DNA of 64,000 bases, taken from Balanoglossus misakiensis (lineage: Eukaryota; Hemichordata). Every line of letters starts with the position of its first letter. Position 1 is the stretch's first letter. The notes below the pieces were generated by a model. It saw only the letters and a program-made list of their open reading frames with translations, had not been told where the DNA came from and made no database searches. The position numbers were made by a program, and so were the translations under genes. The stretch covers positions 7,502,001-7,566,000 of the forward strand of contig CM082598.2 in the NCBI GenBank assembly GCA_040954595.2. Reading direction: 5' to 3'. Below, in pieces: positions 37,600 through 50,200 of the stretch.

Positions 37600-40500
37600 C
37601 AATGATAATTAAAGCTGCAAGCAGCGTTGGTGGGGCACAAACGGTTCCCATGGTAACCGGCGAATCGCAAAGCTGTATCTGCTGTGGATACCAAGATATG
37701 GGAAAGTAGGTCAAAGGTCACCTGAGTTCACCCAAATTTGGGCAAAACATTTTGACACCATACTTGTCCATGACCAACAAAAAAACAAACGTCTAGCCCT
37801 ATTGGTTAGCCTGGAATTAGATATGTGCATAATTAATGAGGTAACATAAAAGACTCTAAAAGGTGTTCAATCCCTCCAAAAGCCAAGGCTCTATCCTGTC
37901 TGGATGCCGAAATATAGGGAAGAAGGTCAAAGGTCACCTGATGTCACCAAAATTTGAGCAAAACATTTTGACACCACACATGTCCTTAACCAACAAAAAC
38001 CAAACCTCTAGCCCTGTTGGTTAGCTTGGAATAAGATATGCACATAATTAATGAGGTATTGTATAAGACTCTATTAGGTGGTCAATCCCCCAATAGCCAG
38101 GACTGTAACTGCTCTGGATGCTGAGATATGGGAAAGTAGGTCAAAGGTCACCCAAAATTTGGGCATAAAAGTTTGACCCCATAGTGGGCCATGTCCAACA
38201 AAAACCAGACCTGGAGCCCTATTGGTTAGCCTGGATTTAGATATGCAGAAAAATGATGTTTCAGAAATAGGTCAAAGGTCATTGCCAAAATAGTTGTGTC
38301 ATGTCCTGACAGCATTGGTACCCATGTCCACAAAATTCATGACTGTAGTGCTTTTACAAGAGGAGGTATGGGGAATATGCATATATAATTAGTTGGTTTA
38401 AAACTGGGTCAAAGGTCATGTGAAAATTGCCCCCCAAAATTGTGACAAGTTCCGGTCATATGATGACTTATATCCACAAAAATAATTTCCGTGGTGTCAA
38501 CATTTTGGCTATAAAACGGAATTTACATTTTCAATGGTTTTCAGGAAATCCAATATGGCCGCCATAATGATCAACCAATCACAGTGCACTTCGCAAACTT
38601 GAAAGACATAGGTTAGGTGACCGCATACCCTGAATCCCATAACTCGGCGATCACTGCTTCTGGAGAAGAAGACTTTTCAAGTTTTAAGTAGTTTTTCAGA
38701 AAAAAAATTGTAGCAAAAAAACTTTATATTTGACATCATGATTTCAATGGGGTAAAATTATGGACAGAAGGTAGGCGACCTGCACACAAAATTTGAACTC
38801 TATTGGCCCAGTAGTTTTTGAGGAGTCATTTAACGGTTTTCGGAAAATCCAATATGGCCGCCAGGTCACGTGACTAATTAAATATTCACGGCCCCTGTAG
38901 GTCTACTCATTGGCCCCTATCACCATACCAAGTTTCAGCCCCATAGGTGCTGCGGTTTTCCAGATCTACCTGGCCTGGCTTGTGCCCCTAATGATAGCAT
39001 TAATGTGGCAAGCCAGCCCAACACAACGTACTGTGGGTCAAGGGGTGCATATGGTCAATTAATTAAAAAAAATTAAGGTGCAACCAACATTGGCTAGGTC
39101 TAAGCAGTTCCTATGGATACCAGAGAGTGCCAATGCTGTATCTGCTATGTTTATAGGAAAGTTGATCAAAGGTCACCAAGAGCTCACCCAAAATTGTCAA
39201 CAATTTTTTCTTCCAAAATGATCAGTGTAAAATGAAAAACAAGACTTCTGGCTCTATTGGTTAACCTGGTTATTAGGCGCTCCAGCCTTCAAAATTTTAA
39301 GGCGTTATCTGCTGTGCATGCCAAGGCATGGAAAAATAGGTTAAAAGTAACCAAAGCCATCAAAAAAAATTTTGATTGCATAGTGGTCAATGTTCAAGGA
39401 AACCAAGACTCAAAGCTTCATTGTCTAGTCTACAATTACGTAAGCACATATTTATAAGATTATCATTGGTCAAGAAATTCAGCAAAAAAATTAAGTCCAA
39501 TAGAAGAGCATGTTCATAAAAAATTCAACCTGTAACAATGTGGGTAAGCTCAGCATTAGATATGCACATATTTAATAAGGTCAACATTGGTCCAGTGGAT
39601 TCCAAATGTAACAAAAATACCTAAGTCCCATACTTGTCCATATACATCAAAACCAAACCTCTAGTGATACTAGTCTTGCCGCAATAAGATATTCAGAAAA
39701 GAAAACAGGTGCCAAATGTTGAACGAAGTTCAATGCCAAAATTATCAAAATATTTGGGTAATGTCCTGGCAGCAGTAATATTAATGTGACAAAAATCATC
39801 ACTGTTGTGCTTTTCAACAAGAGGCACATCCACGAATAATTAAGTTCTGAAATAAAACTGGATCAAAATACATGCGAAAGTTGCCAAAAAAATGCAATGT
39901 ATTCTGGTCATATGAAGACTCGTATCTATAAAAAGAATTGGTGTGCAATCAATGAGCAGCCCAGAATAAGGAAATGTTAGTTTTTAATCAGAATTCATAA
40001 AATCCAATTTGGCTTCAATAAGCTTTCATTAAGTTCTGAAAGATCTGGATCAAAAGACAAATGAAAGTTGCCAAAAATTGGTATTATTAGGTGTTGAAAA
40101 AGGTTGGATCAAAGGACATGTGAAAGTTGCCAAAAAATTGTAACATATTCTAGTCGTATGGTGACTCGTATCCATTAAAGGAATTTGTATGCAATCAATG
40201 TATAGGCTAAAATAGGAAAATTTAGTTTTTAATCGGAGTTTAGAACATCTTATTTGGCTCCAATGAGATTTAACCAATCAAAATTCACTTGAAAACTTGA
40301 TTAGATAAAAAAATGACAATTTTAATGAGATTTTCAAAAATCCAATAAGGCATCAAAAGTCACATGACCACTAATGATATTATTGTCAAACTTTGAACCA
40401 GACAGTCAATTAGTAATTGATTTGCCCTGCAGTTTTGAAAATAAATGTCAACTTGTAGAAATTATCAGAAAATCCAATATGGCCGTCATGAAGAAGACAA
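37600..40500 (+). repeat. Dispersed repeat family with AGGTCA direct repeats, first block
   Basis: The block starts at AATTAAAGCTGCAAGCAGCG and holds subunits built around TATGGGAAAGTAGGTCAAAG, CTATTGGTTAGCCTGGA and CAATATGGCCGCCA. The motif AGGTCAAAGGTCA is perfect at 37708-37720, 37924-37936, 38138-38150 and 38269-38281, with a one-mismatch copy at 38406-38418. A more diverged block follows from about 39060. It runs up to the piggyBac insertion at 40501 and resumes at 42009. No credible coding frame was seen; it behaves like a non-autonomous transposon or tandem repeat family of unknown class. Confidence 0.8.
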
Positions 40501-40782
40501 TTAACACTTTCGCTGCGGGAGGGCGTTTTCTGCGCCGGCAGTCAGAATGCGGGAGGCGCATAAATGCGCCAAGATCGCGTCCGTTACTTGGTCTGTTCTA
40601 TTTTATGTTCGTTGCTTATTTACTCATTTTGTATGACTTTATATAGGACAGGGGTCAACCCTAATTGAGCATGCGCATATGTATTGTAAACAATCAAGTT
40701 GATTTTGTCATCAAAGGGTTTCCTTATACAGCTGATTTTAGGTCACCCCGATCATATTTTTTCATTCACTTGGTATTTAAAA

Positions 40783-41231
40783 ATGGCGACACGGGCAAAG
40801 TTTCATGCCGACGAAGTTCTTGAACAAGTCTTTCAGGATAGTGACAGCGATCATAGCGATAGCGGAAGCCAAATTACGGACAACAACATCATAGAACCAG
40901 AAATAGAAGCTAGACACGGAGAAAACAGAGTAGAGACACAGAGAGAGGGAGGGTTTTTGCCATGTTCTCGGACGTCGTAACGTTGATGGTGACACGCGGT
41001 GGGTTTTGTATGACGTAAATGACAATTACACACCGGACTGGTTATCTGTATACGATCATCGCTAAGGTTTATTAGTTGACACTGATGACTTTGCACCCGT
41101 TGACTTTTTTCAGCTGTTCTTTCGTGCTGATGTGTTTGAGTTGATGTCATTGTCAGAGCAAACTGATATGTACACCGCACAATTTTTTTACAACCCTGCA
41201 ATTGATGAGTTGCCCTTCCGGTCAAGATTTC
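40783..41231 (+). pseudogene. piggyBac transposase N-terminal remnant
   Basis: An ATG at 40783 opens a frame reading MATRAKFHADEVLEQVF and then an acidic Ser/Asp-rich stretch, the usual disordered N-terminus of piggyBac transposases. The frame stops at 40980. Further on, at about 41085-41231 in another frame, FAPVDFFQLFFRADVFELM followed by a TDMYTAQFF block matches the start of the transposase domain (DDE_Tnp_1_7 family layout). A TAG ends it at 41229-41231. The catalytic core and C-terminal cysteine-rich finger are absent, so the element depended on a transposase made elsewhere. Confidence 0.75.
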
Positions 41232-41793
41232 GCTAGATGCCTACTTCACTGAATTAAATGAAGGCGTAGGTTTCTTTGCAAATCATGATGGGACTTTGCC
41301 AGAAGTCTATGTTGTCAGAGTATTATATCCATTTGAAATGAATTGCCAAAACAGTACTATGCTAATGAATTTTTTTTTTAAATGTGTGTATATTCATATT
41401 TACCAATCTTGATTTCTTCAACTTGCAATTCATTAAAACGTAGAGTATTTAATAAATTACTTAATGAATTTATTTTATTATTATTATTTATTTACAAATT
41501 CAATCATTCACCTTTTCACTAATAAACTCTATTTCTTTCTCAGATTTTAAACATGTATACATGTAAATGGTGGGCATGATTTGATAATTCTTTTTATGGT
41601 CCATTAATAAATTTGATCAAATTTCTTGCTCAAAAGTCACTTGTTATTCCCTTTTATACAGGGGGAAGTTGTTTTTGACTATTTTTGTCTGTCAGCTGTG
41701 ATACAATGAAATAAATATAGTATTTCAGTCACTTATATTACAATATCTGTTGTTTTTACCATATTTCGACAGAAATCCATTATGGCCGCCAGT

Positions 41794-41822
41794 GTCACAT
41801 GACCAATTAATGGTCATGTGAC
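41794..41822. repeat. Palindrome with 12-bp arms inside the piggyBac relic
   Basis: GTCACATGACCA at 41794-41805 and TGGTCATGTGAC at 41811-41822 are perfect inverted arms around ATTAA. It follows ATTATGGCCGCCAGT, a block also typical of the surrounding repeat family, so part of that family seems to lie within the element. Confidence 0.8.
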
Positions 41823-42008
41823 CATTTTTCAGTTTTATTATGTTGGTTGTCTTATAAAATATACTTGCTGGAAATATCATTGCATATACTTTCATATTAC
41901 AAGAGAGAGAGATGGTAAAGTAAAACATTGTTTATTAGTTAAATTTAACATAGGAAACTATGCACAGGAATACATTAGCATATATTAACTACGCAGTGAA
42001 AGTGTTAA

Positions 42009-45000
42009 ACTTACAAGCAGCATTGCAGGGGCTAAACTGGTTAGCATGGTTTCAAAAGAAAGCAAAGGCTGTATCTGTTGTGGATGCCAAGAAATGGTAA
42101 AGTACTTCATTAGGTGTTCCAGTCCTCTAAATATGAAACATGCATCTGCTGTGCATGCCAGGTTATGGGAAAGTAGATCAAAGGTCATTGCCAAAATTAT
42201 CAAAAAATTAGGTTATGTTCCGGCAGCAGTAGTACTCATGTAAACAAAATCATGACTGTTGTGCTTTTTAACAAGAATCGTATCCACGTACAATTAAGTT
42301 CAGAAAACACTGGATCAAAAGAAGTGTAGTTGTCAAAATTTTGTATAATCAAGTTCTGAGAAAACTGGATCAAAAACATGTATTCTGGTCATATGGCGAC
42401 TCGTATCCATACAAAAGTTTTATCCAATAAGGTTGAACCAATCACAATTCACTTGAAAACTTAAGTAGAAAAAGATTTTTGACATTTTTAACGAGATTTT
42501 TCAAAAATCCATAATAAATCCAAAGTCACATGACCACTAACATTATTATTGAAAAAAAATGGAACCGCACAGTAAATTAGAACTTTATTGGCCTTGTAAT
42601 TTTTGAAAAAAGTAAACTTTTAAAGGTTATCAGAAAATCCAATATGGCCGCCATGACGAAGACAAAGCTAAAAGCAGCATTGGAGGGATGAATGTCCTTA
42701 GCATGGTTCCAACAGAAAGCAAAGGCTGTATCTGTAGCAGATGCCGAGAAATGGTAAAGTAAGCCAGATGTCATGCAAAATTGTGCCAACAAATTTTGAT
42801 ATCAAACTGATCAGTGTCTAACAAAATCCAGATTTCTAAGCTCTATTGGTTAACTTAAATTAGATTATGTACAAAATTATTGTGTAAAAGTTTAATACTT
42901 CATTGGGTGTTCCAGTCCACCAAATTTGAAGGCTGTATCTGCTGTACATGCCAAGGCATGGGATAGTAGATCAAAGGTCATTGCCAAAATTATCAAAAGA
43001 TTTGGGTTGTGTCCTGGCAGCAGTAGTACTCATGTGAACAAAATCATGACTGTTGTGCTTTTTAACAAGAGGCATATCCACATAAAATAAGTTCTGGAAT
43101 TACTGGATCAAAGAACATGTGGAAGTAGTCTAATAATTATGATATATTCTTGTCCTACGGTGACTCATATCCATAAAAAGAATTTGTGTGGTTTCAATGA
43201 GCACGCTAGAAATAGGAAATTTTTGTCTTTTATCGGAGATCAGAAAATCCAATTTGGCTCCAATAAGGTTTACCCAATCACATTTTACTTGAAAACTTGA
43301 TTAGAAATAAATGTTTTCAAATTTTTTTATTCTATTTTTCAAAAATCCAAAGCCACATGACCACTAACGATATTATTGTCAAACATTGAACCGCACAGTC
43401 AATTTGATCTTGATTGGCCCTGTAGTTTTTGAAAAAAAATGTCACCTTTTAAAGGTTATCCAAAAATCCAATATGGCCGCCATGAACAAGACAATTACAA
43501 CTAAAAGCAGCATTGGCGGGACCAACGTGGTTAGTATGGTTCCAACAGAAAGCAAAGGCTGTATCCGTTATGGATGCTGAGAAATGGTAAGTAAGCCAGA
43601 GGTCATGCAAATTTGGGCCAACAAATTTTGATATCAAACTGAGCTGTGTCCAACAGAAAACAGACTTCTAAGCTCTATTGGTTAATTTGAAATAGCTTAT
43701 GTACATAATTATGTGTGAAAGTTTAATACTTCATTAGGTGTTCCAGTCCACCAAATTTGAAGGCTGTATCTGCTGTACATGCCAAGGCATGGGATAGTAG
43801 ATCAAAGGTCATTGCCAAAATTATCAAAAGATTTGGGTTATGTCCTGGCAGCAGTAGTACTCATGTGAACAAAATCATGACAGTTGAGCTGTTTAACAAG
43901 AGGCATATCCACATAAAATAAGTTCTCGAATTACTGGATCAAAGGACATGCGAGAGTCGCAAACAAGTTGTTTAATCAAGTTTTGTAAAAATTTGATCAA
44001 AGAACATCTGAAAGTAGTCTAATAATTTTGATATATTCTGGTCCTATGGTGACTCATATCCATAAAAAGAATTTGTGTGGTTTCAACGAGCACGCTAGAA
44101 ATAGAAAATGTTTGTCTTTTATCGGAGATCAGAAAATCCAATTTGGCTCCAATAAGGTTTACCCAATCACAATTTACTTGAAAACTTGATTAGAAATAGA
44201 TTTTTTGATTTTTTTATGATATTTTTCAAAAATCCAAAGCCACATGACCACTGACGATATTATTGTCAAACATTGAACCGCACAGTCAATTAAAACTTGA
44301 TTGGCCCTGTAGTTTTTGAAAAAAATGTCACCTTTTAAAGGTTATCCGAAAATCCAATATGGCCGCCATGAACAAGACAATTAAAACTAAAAGCAGCATT
44401 GGAGGGACCAAAGTGGTTAGCATGGTTCCAAGAGAAAACAAAGGCTGTATCTGTTATGGATGCTACGAAATGGTAAGTAAGCCAGTGGTCACGCAAATTT
44501 GTGCTAACAAATTTTGATATCAAACTGAGCTGTGTCCAACAGAAAACAGACTTCTAAGCTCTATTGGTTAACTTGAAATAGCTTATGTACATAATTATTG
44601 TGTTAAAATTTAATACTTCATTAGGTGTTCCAGTCCACCAAATTTGAAGGCTATATCTGCTGTACATGCCAAGGCATGGGATAATAGATCAAAGGTCATT
44701 GCCAAAATTATCAAAATATTTGGGTTATGTCCTGTCAGCAGTAGTACTCATGTGAACAAAATCATGACTGTTGTGCTTTTTAACAAGAGGCATATCCAAA
44801 TTAAATAAGTTCTTGAATTACTGGATCAAAGGACATGCGAGAGTCGCAAACAAATTGTTTAATCAAGTTTTATAAAATCTTGATCAAAGAACATGTGAAA
44901 GTAGTCTAATAATTGTGATATATTCTGGTCATATGGTGACTCGTATCCATAAAAAAGAATTTGTGTGGTTTCAATGAGCACGCTAGAAATAGGAAATTTT

Positions 45001-45356
45001 AGTCTTTTATCGGAGATCAGAAAATCCAATTTGGCTCCAGCAAGGTTTATCCAATCACAATTTACTTGAAAACTTGATTAGAAATAGATTTTTGAAATTT
45101 TTTTTATGATATTTTTCAAAAATCCAAAGCCACATGACCACTAATGATATTATTGTCAAACATTGAACCGCACAGTCAATTGAGAACACCAAATTTGAAG
45201 GCTGTATCTGCTGTACATGCCAAGGCATGGGATAGTAGATCAAAGGTCATTGCCAAAATTATCAAAAGATTTGGGTTATGTCCTGGCAGCAGTAGTACTC
45301 ATGTGAACAAAATCATGACTGTTGGGCTTTTTAACAAGATGCATATCTATGTATAA
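42009..45356 (+). repeat. Tandem ~830-890-bp units of the AGGTCA/GGCCGCCA family, part 1
   Basis: Taking AATATGGCCGCCA as register, units begin at 42641, 43470 and 44356 (829 and 886 bp). The preceding partial unit is continuous with the sequence left of the piggyBac relic. Each unit carries AAGCAGCATTGGAGGGACC, AGATCAAAGGTCATTGCC, GGCAGCAGTAGTACTCATG and GCCACATGACCACTAA in the same order. The last unit is cut by an internal deletion at about 45181, where CACAGTCAATTGAG joins ACACCAAATTTGAAGG. Confidence 0.88.
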
Positions 45357-45911
45357 TTTACTTCTTATAAAATAATGTAAAGGACACTGTGGTGCCCTTT
45401 GGGGATTACACAGAAATTAGGTATTCGCCAGAATTAAATTCAGGGGTGACATTGGCAAGCATATATGGCATTACTATTTAAATACTATGGAAACATAAAA
45501 AATTTAACTATGCCAAATAAAGTGTTATGTGTCACAGCAATCTTACAAGCTACACTAAAAAAACAACAACTGCTTTTTGTCCAAAAACTGTCTGTAAAAA
45601 TACATGCGAGTATGACAAATTAATTAATCCAATCAGACAGAGGCATTCACTGACCTACCACCAGTTTATAATAAAATAGCTGGTGGTCCCTGTAACAGCT
45701 GGACCATTAAAATTATATAAGGAAGTTCAGTTAAAAATTTACTCCAAGATTGCCTTTTATTTTTCTGATAAAAATGTTTATACATCTTAGTAGTTTATAA
45801 CAAAGAAAATTATCAAAATTGGTTCACCGGTTGTCTAGGTACAAACGAATCAAATAATACTGAGATTCTCAAATATCTTCACCATTTTTCAAAGAATTTT
45901 ACCAAATTATA
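45357..45911. other. Unique AT-rich spacer between repeat units
   Basis: Sequence without recognisable repeat or coding structure, between the truncated repeat unit and the duplicated 1.3-kb segment. Confidence 0.5.
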
Positions 45912-46362
45912 TAAAAATGCAAGATTCACAGAAGATTACTTCTTTCAGTTTTACAGGAGATCATCTAAACTTGTAAAAAAAATCTCTCTATTTTTTGCAT
46001 GGCACCATGTAAAATATGAAAATTTGCAATGTTTGATGTTCCGTGTCTCAATCATGTTTGATCTAATTTTCACGAAATTTTCAGATTATATTACAATATA
46101 TTTGCAGATACAGATAGTGACTTATGTTTTTGATATCTGGATTATAATTTAATTCCCAGGTGCTCAAATATGGTAAACCTAGTATTTTACCATTGCAAAT
46201 GGGCGGCCATATTGGGTTGACATTTCATTAGATGGCAATATTTGTTATACACTGCAATTTGCTGAAAATCAGTTCAATCACTGTAGTAAGTGGAAATATT
46301 TAAATTCTTGTGTATTTTAGCAATCATGAAGCTGATATTACTACCAAAAAAATTTTATACAG

Positions 46363-46472
46363 TTACTTCTGGACAGCAAAAATTGCCATCATTCAAGTTA
46401 AAGTCACAGATCGGCCCTTTTGCTTGCCTGTGTCGAGCAGATATCAAAAGTGGAGAAAGTTGGATAGTTTAA
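46363..46472 (+). other. Exon-like open stretch in the duplicated segment
   Basis: A T-rich tract ending TTTTATACAG precedes a frame reading TSGQQKLPSFKLKSQIGPF and on to ESWIV and a TAA at 46470-46472. In the other copy (near 51817-51927) I count four substitutions in this frame: three are synonymous and one changes Leu to Ser. That is compatible with a former terminal exon, but the number is tiny. No family was recognised. Confidence 0.25.
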
Positions 46473-46760
46473 TTTCTACATGTTACCTGTACTACCCTTG
46501 TAGACTATTAACATTAACAAGAATTTCATATTAAATTTTGGTATGATATGCATGGAAAGACTGGCTGGCTATAAATCATAAAAATGGACGCCGTTGCACC
46601 ATACAGTTTTACTGCAAACACACGTATTTTAAGCAAACTGTCTTTCATGTATTCCACTTTTCTCCCTTCCTTGCTGGCTTTCCCTATTTCTTTTCTGACT
46701 GTGTCTTTATGAAATTACTGATTTTTTTTTTTTTTTTCTTGGGGGGGGGGGGGGGGGGGT

Positions 46761-46968
46761 AATTCAATTTCTGGCTCAAATAAATGTACTAGAGCTGGTA
46801 AGGTTTCCTGAACATTAATGCCTGTATCTTTAACGCAGGTGTGCAAGTTCATATAAAGTTCATTGGTTAAAGGAATATTATGAGCTGATAAATTTACTAA
46901 GCTCTTCTTTCCAGTTAGAAGCTCTGCTATATTATCAACTACTCTCAATGCTACTTCAATAATGTTGC
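46761..46968 (-). other. Exon-like open stretch, minus strand
   Basis: On the minus strand, CAATTTGCACAG (acceptor-like) is followed by about 69 codons reading NIIEVALRVVDNIAELL, then NIPLTNELYMNLHTC and ending LVHLFEPEIEL before a homopolymer run. In the second copy a TAA (52255-52257) interrupts the frame, while three other substitutions there are synonymous. It reads like a helical protein fragment. I do not recognise the family, and it could be a captured exon carried by the duplicated segment. Confidence 0.3.
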
Positions 46969-47262
46969 CTGTGCAAATTGACAATCAAAATATCCATTAG
47001 TTAGACAACATATTTGGTTGCGTAATTACAGAATAATTACTTTAATTCCATGCATACTCTACCTAAACTCAAATTAGAATATATTACTAAAATTATAGTT
47101 ATACACAGGTCTATAAAATGCTAAGAAAATGTAAAATCTAGGAAAGAACATCCATGGGCATTCAGCTCTTAGCAGATAACATCAGTCACTTTGAAGACAT
47201 GTCACTTCCCAGACTTTACTAAAAACAACTTCCAACTCTGACGTTAAACGCATCTCCAAAAA

Positions 47263-50200
47263 ATCCAATATGGCAACCATGAAGAAGACAATTAAAGCAA
47301 CATGCTGCATTGGAGGGACCAAAGTGGTAAGCATGGTTCCAAAAGAAAGCAAAGGCTGTTTCTGTTGTGGATGCCAAGAAATAGTAAAGTAAGCCAGAGG
47401 TCATGCAAAATTGTGCTAACAAAATTTGATATCAAACTGATCAGTGTCCAACAAAAAACCAAACTTCTAAACTCTATTGGTAGTACTCATGTGAACAAAA
47501 TCATGACTGTTAAGCTTTTTAACAAGAAGCATATCCACGTACAATTAAGTTATGGAAAAAAAGGATCAAAGGACATTCGAAAGTTGCCCAAAAATTGTAA
47601 CATAATCTGGTCATATGGTGACTCATATCTATTTAAAGGATTTGTGTAGGCTAGAAATAGGATTTTTTTTAAATTGTGTGTTTAGAAAATCTGATTTGGC
47701 TTTAATTAGGTTAAACCAATCACAATTCACTTGAAAATTTGATCAGAAAAAGATTTGTGAAATTTTTTATGAAATTTTTCAAAAATCCAATATGACAACC
47801 AAGGTGACATGACAACTAATGATATTATTGTCAAACATTGAACCGCACAGTAAATTAGAACTTGATTTGCCTTGTAGTTGTTGAAAAGATGTCAATTTTT
47901 AAGGGTTATCAGAATATCCAATATGGCCGCCATTAAGAAGAAATGGGACGGGCCCAAGCGGTTAGCATGGTTCCAAGAGAAAGCAAAGGCTGTTTTGTTA
48001 TGGATGCTGAGAAATGGTAAGTAAGCGAGAGGTCACGCAAATTTGTGCTAACAAATTTTGATATCAAACTGAGCTGTGTCCAACAGAAAACAGACTTCTA
48101 AGCTCTATTTGTTTACTTGAAATAGCTTATGTACAAAATTATTGTGTTAAAGTTTAATACTTCATTAGGTGTTCCAGTCCACCAAATTTGAAGGCTGTAT
48201 CTGCTGTACATGCCAAGGCATGGGATAGAAGATCAAAGGTCATTGCCAAAATTATCAAAATATTTGGGTTATGTCCTGGCAGCAGTAGTACTCATGTGAA
48301 CAAAATCATGACTGTTGTGCTTTTTAACAAGAGGCAATTCCACATAAAATAAGTTTTGGAATTACTGGATCAAAGGACATGCGAGAGTCGCAAACAAATT
48401 ATTTAATCAAGTTCTGTAAAAACTTGATCAAAGAACATGTGAAAGTATTCTAATACTTGTGACATATTCTGGTCATATGGTGACTCATATCCATAAAAAG
48501 AATTTGTGTGGTTTCAATGAGCAGGCTAGAAATAGGAAATTTTAGTCTTTTATCTGAGATCAGAAAATCCAATTTGGCTCTAATAAGGTTTACCCAATCA
48601 CAATTTACTTGAAGACTTGATTAGAAATAGATTTTTGAAATTTTTTAATGATATTTTTCAAAAATCCAAAGCCACATGACCACTAATGACATTATTGTCA
48701 ACCATTGAACCGCACAGTAAATTAGAACTTGATTGGCCCTGCAGTTTTTGAAAAAAAATGTCAACTTTTAAAGGTTATCCGAAAAATCAATATGGCCGCC
48801 ATGAAGAAGACAATTAAAACATTTACTAAAAGCAGCATTGGAGGGACCAAAGTGGTTAGCATGGTTCCAACAGAAAGCAAAGGCTGTATCCGTTATGGAT
48901 GCTGAGAAATGGTAAGTAAGCCAGAGGTCATGCAAATTTGGGCCAACAAATTTTGATATCAAACTGAATTGTGTCCAACAGAAAACAGACTTCTAAGCTC
49001 TATTGGTTAATTTGAAATAGCTTATGTACATAATTATGTGTGAAAGTTTAATACTTCATTAGGTGTTCCAGTCCACCAAATTTGAAGGCTGTATCTGCTG
49101 TACATGCCAAGGCATGGGATAGTAGATCAAAGGTCATTGCCAAAATTATCAAAAGATTTGGGTTATGTCCTGGCAGCAGTAGTACTCATGTGAACAAAAT
49201 CATGACTGTTGTGCCTTTTAAAAAGAAGCAAATCCACATACAATTAAGTTCTGGAAAAAATGGATCAAAGGACATTCGTAAGTTGCCCAACAATTGTAAC
49301 ATAATCTGGTCATATGGTGACTCGTATCTATTTAAAGGATTTGTGTAGGCTAGAAATAGGATTTTTTTAAATTGTGTGTTTAGAAAATCTGATTTGGCTT
49401 TAATGAGGTTAAACCAATCACAATTCACTTGAAAACTTGATTAGAAAAAGATTTGTGAAATTTTTCATGAGATTTTTCAAAAATCCAATATGACAACCAA
49501 GGTGACATGACCACTAATGATATTATTGTCAAACATTGAACCGCACAGTAAATTAGAACTTGATTTGCCTCGTAGTTGTTGAAAAGATGTCAATTTTTAA
49601 GGGTTATCAGAATATCCAATATGGCCGCCATTAAGAAGAAATGGGACGGTCCCAAGCGGTTAGCATGGTTCCAACAGAAAGCAAAGGCTGTTTTGTTGTG
49701 GATGCCAAGAAATGTTAAAGTAAGCCAGAGGTCACGCAAAATTGTGACACTAATTTTTGATCTTAAACTGATCAGTGTCCAACACAAACCAGACTTCTAA
49801 GCTCTATTTGTTTACTTGAAATAGCTTATGTACATATATAATACTTCTTTAGGTGTTCCAGTCCACCAAATTTGAAGGCTGTATCTGATGTACATTTCAA
49901 GGCATGGGATAGTAGATCAAAGGTCATTGCCAAAATTATCAAAAGATTTGGGTTATGTCCTGGCAGCAGTAGTACTCATGTGAACAAAATCATGACTGTT
50001 GTGCCTTTTAACAAGAAGCAAAACAACATACAATTAAGTTCTGGAAAAAATGGATCAAAGGACATTCGAAAGTTGCCCAACAATTGTAACATAATCTGGT
50101 CATATGGTGACTCGTATCTATTTAAAGGATTTGTGTAGGCTAGAAATAGGATTTTTTTAAATTGTGTGTTTAGAAAATCTGATTTGGCTTTAATGAGGTT

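Larger units (their letters stand above)
40501..42008 (+). mobile_element. Non-autonomous piggyBac relic flanked by TTAA
   Basis: The left end TTAACACTTTCGCTGCG (40501-40517) and right end CGCAGTGAAAGTGTTAA (41992-42008) are inverted copies with one mismatch, each including a TTAA. Other copies of the host repeat show the uninterrupted site GACAATTAAAACTAAAAGCA, so the insertion point is exact. The 1.5-kb interior keeps only the N-terminal part of a piggyBac-type transposase. Its remaining 3' half is AT-rich non-coding sequence. TTAA targeting and precise ends are the signature of piggyBac elements. Confidence 0.9.
45912..47262. repeat. 1.3-kb duplicated segment, copy 1
   Basis: It starts TAAAAATGCAAGATTCACAG and matches 51361-52683 in order and orientation, with scattered substitutions and indels. 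A T run plus an 18-19 base G run at about 46724-46759 is reduced to a short T run plus GG in the other copy. Two stretches have exon-like borders (46363-46472 + and 46761-46968 -). It joins the repeat family at AAATCCAATATGG. Confidence 0.88.

Noticed and set aside
37299-37709. 136-codon ORF with a Lys/Glu-rich middle as a coiled-coil protein
   Set aside because: It runs across the 55-bp minisatellite, the polypurine tract and the start of a dispersed repeat, so the charged stretch is just the purine tract translated.
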